From positions 1 through 40,615 of the forward strand of contig PLOU01000081.1 in the NCBI GenBank assembly GCA_003142235.1: DNA of 40,615 nt. The letters are read 5' to 3'. Below, piece after piece: positions 37,862 to 40,615 of this stretch. Made by a program: the position numbers and the translations under genes. The first letter of the stretch is position 1; every line of letters begins with the position of its first letter. Origin of the DNA: Granulicella sp. (GTDB taxonomy: Bacteria; Acidobacteriota; Terriglobia; Terriglobales; Acidobacteriaceae). Below the pieces are notes generated by a model. It had not been told where the DNA came from. It saw only the letters and a program-made list of their open reading frames with translations, and did not search any database.

Positions 37862-37905
37862 TGAAGCCGTCATTCTGAGCGCAGTTCAGAATCCCCGTAT
37901 TTCGT
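37862..37905. repeat. GTCATTCTG-type intergenic repeat, copy 3
   Basis: GAAGCCGTCATTCTGAGCGCAGTTCAGAATCCCCGTATTT; perfect ATTCTGA/TCAGAAT stem. Confidence 0.7.
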
Positions 37906-38017
37906 TGTTTCCTGTTCCTGCGCTTTTCTGGCTCCATCCTCCGTGAAATGCGTTTAAGCTATAGATGCTGAGCCGCATCGCCGCTGAACGCACGATGCAG
38001 GAGAGACAGACCCCCGC

Positions 38018-38485
38018 GTGAAAGAGCGTATTCGCAAACTGGACAATCGCCCCAACGCAGGCAGCAAGCCTCTTCGGCTGGTGGCCGCGGCGCTGATTCT
38101 GCGCCCCGCCGCCAGCGAGAACGGAGGCACCGAAGTCCTCGTCTGCCAGCGGCGCCAGAACCAGCCCATGAGCCTCAAATGGGAGTTTCCCGGCGGCAAG
38201 ATCGAGCCCGGCGAGACCCCAGAGCAGGCCCTCGCCCGCGAGCTTGACGAGGAACTCGGCATCGCGGCCGTCATCGGCCGCCGCATCGCCCAGATCCGCC
38301 ACCGCTATCGCAACGGCGGTGCCGTCGATCTTCAGTTCTTCGTCGTGGACACCTTCACCGGCGAGCTGGACAACCGCATCTTCAACGCCCTCGAGTGGTC
38401 CCCCCTCAGCCAGCTCCCCACCTTCGACTTCCTCGCCGCCGACTACAACCTCATCCGCGACCTCGCCGAGGGCAAGCTCCTCTAG
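38018..38485 (+). CDS. NUDIX hydrolase (MutT-like)
   Basis: Complete Nudix box GGKIEPGETPEQALARELDEELGI. Confidence 0.93.
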   Translation: MKERIRKLDNRPNAGSKPLRLVAAALILRPAASENGGTEVLVCQRRQNQPMSLKWEFPGGKIEPGETPEQALARELDEELGIAAVIGRRIAQIRHRYRNGGAVDLQFFVVDTFTGELDNRIFNALEWSPLSQLPTFDFLAADYNLIRDLAEGKLL

Positions 38486-38496
38486 CTGCCAAAACC

Positions 38497-39072
38497 CTAC
38501 AGCGCGCCCACAATCTCCTCGGTCGCGCGCACCCGCCCAATCCGCGGAAAAATCCGCTCCACCGCATTGGCGTGGCTCTGGGCGCTGCGGCCCGTCATGG
38601 CGTCCTCCGCAAACACAATCTCATAACCGCGCTCGTATGCATCTCTCGCCGTGCTCTCCACGCCGAACTCGGTCGCAATGCCGCACAGCACAATCGTCGT
38701 CAGCCCCCGCCGCCGCAGTTGCAAATCGAGGTCCGTCCCGTAGAACGCGCCCCACTGCCGCTTCAGGACCGCAACATCGCCCGGCTGCCGGTCCAGCTCC
38801 GGAATTAACTCGCTCCAGTCCGCCGCCGGCGGCGCAGCTCCTCGCATCGGCTGGTCCACCATCGAATGCAGCCGGTCCGCGCCATTCGCCGCGCCTCCCA
38901 CATGCACCAGCACAGCCTGTGCCCCCTTGCCGCGTGCCGCAGCCAGCAGCCGCGCGCAGTTCGCAATCACCGTCGCCGCCGGATGAGGATCGCCCTCGAC
39001 CCCCACAATCCCCTTCTGTAGATCGATCACCACCACCGCCGTCCGCCGCGCTTCCAGTACCAGCTCGCTCAT
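38497..39072 (-). CDS. Isochorismatase-family hydrolase
   Basis: VVVIDLQKG, VLKRQWGAFYGTDLDLQLRRRG, GIATEFGVESTARDAYERGYE. Confidence 0.9.
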   Translation of the reverse strand: MSELVLEARRTAVVVIDLQKGIVGVEGDPHPAATVIANCARLLAAARGKGAQAVLVHVGGAANGADRLHSMVDQPMRGAAPPAADWSELIPELDRQPGDVAVLKRQWGAFYGTDLDLQLRRRGLTTIVLCGIATEFGVESTARDAYERGYEIVFAEDAMTGRSAQSHANAVERIFPRIGRVRATEEIVGAL

Positions 39073-39126
39073 CCCCGGATTCCTTTCCCTACAACACATT
39101 TTGCTCCAGTGAACCTCTAAACCGTT

Positions 39127-39209
39127 TTGAAAGGGCGGGACTTCAGCTTTGAAGGGGCGGGACTTTAGTCCCGCCGTAAATGCTGCCATCGCAACGCGGC
39201 TTTAGCCGC
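39127..39209. repeat. Bipartite palindromic intergenic element, copy C (with partial tandem duplicate)
   Basis: TTGAAAGGGCGGGACTT partial copy, then GGCGGGAC-TTTA-GTCCCGCC (39156-39175) and GCGGC-TTTA-GCCGC (39196-39209). Confidence 0.85.
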
Positions 39210-39267
39210 TGAGGGAATGTCGTGCCCAGGTTCACACCCTCCCCTGTCGGCTTGCGCCTGCCCGCTC

Positions 39268-40521
39268 CTACCCGCCGTGCATCTGGTTCCACATCATCAC
39301 CAGCGATAGCCCGATCACAATCGCCGCCGTCGCCCATGCCACCCAGTTGAACCAGGTCGAGTTGGTATGCTTCCCCATCAGCTCGTGCTTGTTGATCAGC
39401 TTCAGCATGAAGATCATGATCACCGGCAGCAGCACGCCATTCAGCACCTGCGACAGGATGATTACCCTCACCAGCGGGAAGTTTGGCCACAGCACCAGGC
39501 CCGCGCCCAGCACGATCAGCGCCGTGTAGAACCAGTAGAAGAACGGCGCCTCCTTCAGGCTCTTGTCCAGTCCGCTCTCGAAGCCCATCCCCTCGCACAC
39601 CGTATACGCCGTCGACAGCGGCAGGATCGACGCCGAGAAGATCGAGGCATTGAACAGCCCCGCCGCGAACAGGATGAACGCAAAGTCTCCCGCCAGCGGC
39701 TTCATCGCGCCCGCCGCTTCCGACGCATCCTGAATGTTGCGCATCCCGTGCGTATACAGAGTCGCCGCACAGGCCACAATGATGAACCACGCCACAATAT
39801 CGGTGAAGAAGCAGCCCACAATCACATCCAGCCGCGAGGCCTTGTACTGCCGGATCGTGATCCCCTTGTCCACCACCGACGACTGAAGATAGAACTGCAT
39901 CCACGGCGCAATCGTCGTTCCAATCACTCCGATCGTCAGATAGATATAGTTCTTGTCGCTCCACACCGAGCGCGGCGGCGGCATGATGGTCGCTTTCAGC
40001 GCCTCATGCCAGTCGGGATGGCTCACCACCCCCGCCCCAATGTACGCAAGGTAGATGACGCTGGCCACCAGAAAGAACTTCTCCACGGTCTTGTAGTCGC
40101 CCTTCACCACCAGCACCCACACAATCGCCGCGCAGATCGGCACACTCAGGTATTTACTGACGTGAAACAGTTGCATCGATCCCGCAATGCCGCTGAACTC
40201 CGAAACCACGTTGCCGTAGTTCACAATCACCAGCAGGATCATCATCACGAACGTCATGCGCAGGCCGAACTCCTCGCGGATCAGGTCGCTCAGTCCCTTG
40301 CCCGTCACCACCCCCATGCGCGCGCTCATCTCCTGCACCACGATCAGCGCCAGCGTCACCGGCAGGATCGTCCACAGCAGCAGCAAGCCGTACTGCGCAC
40401 CCGCCTGCGAGTATGTGAAGATCCCGCCCGTGTCGTTGTCCACATTGGCCGTTATGATTCCCGGTCCCAGCACTGCCAGGAACAGCAGGATGCGCAGCCG
40501 CCATTGCCGCCACAGCTTCAT
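39268..40521 (-). CDS. NRAMP-family divalent metal transporter (atypical metal-site motifs)
   Basis: Multi-TM; LGPGIITANVDNDTGG (TM1) and GVIGTTIAPWMQFYLQS (TM6) align to NRAMP TM1/TM6 motifs. Confidence 0.85.
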   Translation of the reverse strand: MKLWRQWRLRILLFLAVLGPGIITANVDNDTGGIFTYSQAGAQYGLLLLWTILPVTLALIVVQEMSARMGVVTGKGLSDLIREEFGLRMTFVMMILLVIVNYGNVVSEFSGIAGSMQLFHVSKYLSVPICAAIVWVLVVKGDYKTVEKFFLVASVIYLAYIGAGVVSHPDWHEALKATIMPPPRSVWSDKNYIYLTIGVIGTTIAPWMQFYLQSSVVDKGITIRQYKASRLDVIVGCFFTDIVAWFIIVACAATLYTHGMRNIQDASEAAGAMKPLAGDFAFILFAAGLFNASIFSASILPLSTAYTVCEGMGFESGLDKSLKEAPFFYWFYTALIVLGAGLVLWPNFPLVRVIILSQVLNGVLLPVIMIFMLKLINKHELMGKHTNSTWFNWVAWATAAIVIGLSLVMMWNQMHGG

Positions 40522-40615
40522 CGACACCCCGTTCCGGCGTCCGTCACCGGCCGCGCTCCAGCCGCGTCCAGCCCGCGCCCCCGCGGCGCGTCCAGCCCCG
40601 CGCCCCGTGCGAAGC

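Overview
GC-rich bacterial chromosomal window. The gene content (GWxTD protein, VWFA-related Acidobacterial-domain protein, hopanoid genes, CarboxypepD_reg outer-membrane protein) suggests Acidobacteriota/Terriglobia, by inference. Main blocks: (1) a secreted GWxTD protein plus a CarboxypepD_reg barrel-like protein; (2) a MacA-like adaptor and ABC ATPase with no permease beside them; (3) a SprT-like metallopeptidase and a VWFA-domain protein; (4) a minus-strand arginine operon argR-C-B-D-F-G-H plus an ArgA-like GNAT. Upstream of it sits a compact element in which a hairpin, a TTGACA-N17-TATACA promoter and two ARG-box palindromes at canonical 21-bp spacing overlap; (5) uxaC; (6) a hopanoid operon ispH-shc-hpnH-unknown-hpnA-hpnG-MDR dehydrogenase, with ATGA coupling of hpnA/hpnG/dehydrogenase; (7) a 56-aa bacterial metallothionein-like ORF absent from the supplied ORF track; (8) recN, small membrane ORFs and a Gly-rich TonB-like protein; (9) a Tol-Pal operon (ExbB/ExbD/TonB-like/TolB/Pal/CpoB); (10) NUDIX, isochorismatase-family and atypical NRAMP-family genes. 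Two families of intergenic palindromes are scattered through the window. Best leads: the dehydrogenase coupled to hpnG (candidate for the reduction of ribosylhopane to bacteriohopanetetrol), the uncharacterised hopanoid-operon protein, the hidden metallothionein, the arg control element, the ~90-aa ArgH insertion and the NRAMP with altered metal-site motifs. No tRNA, rRNA, CRISPR array or intact mobile element was recognised.
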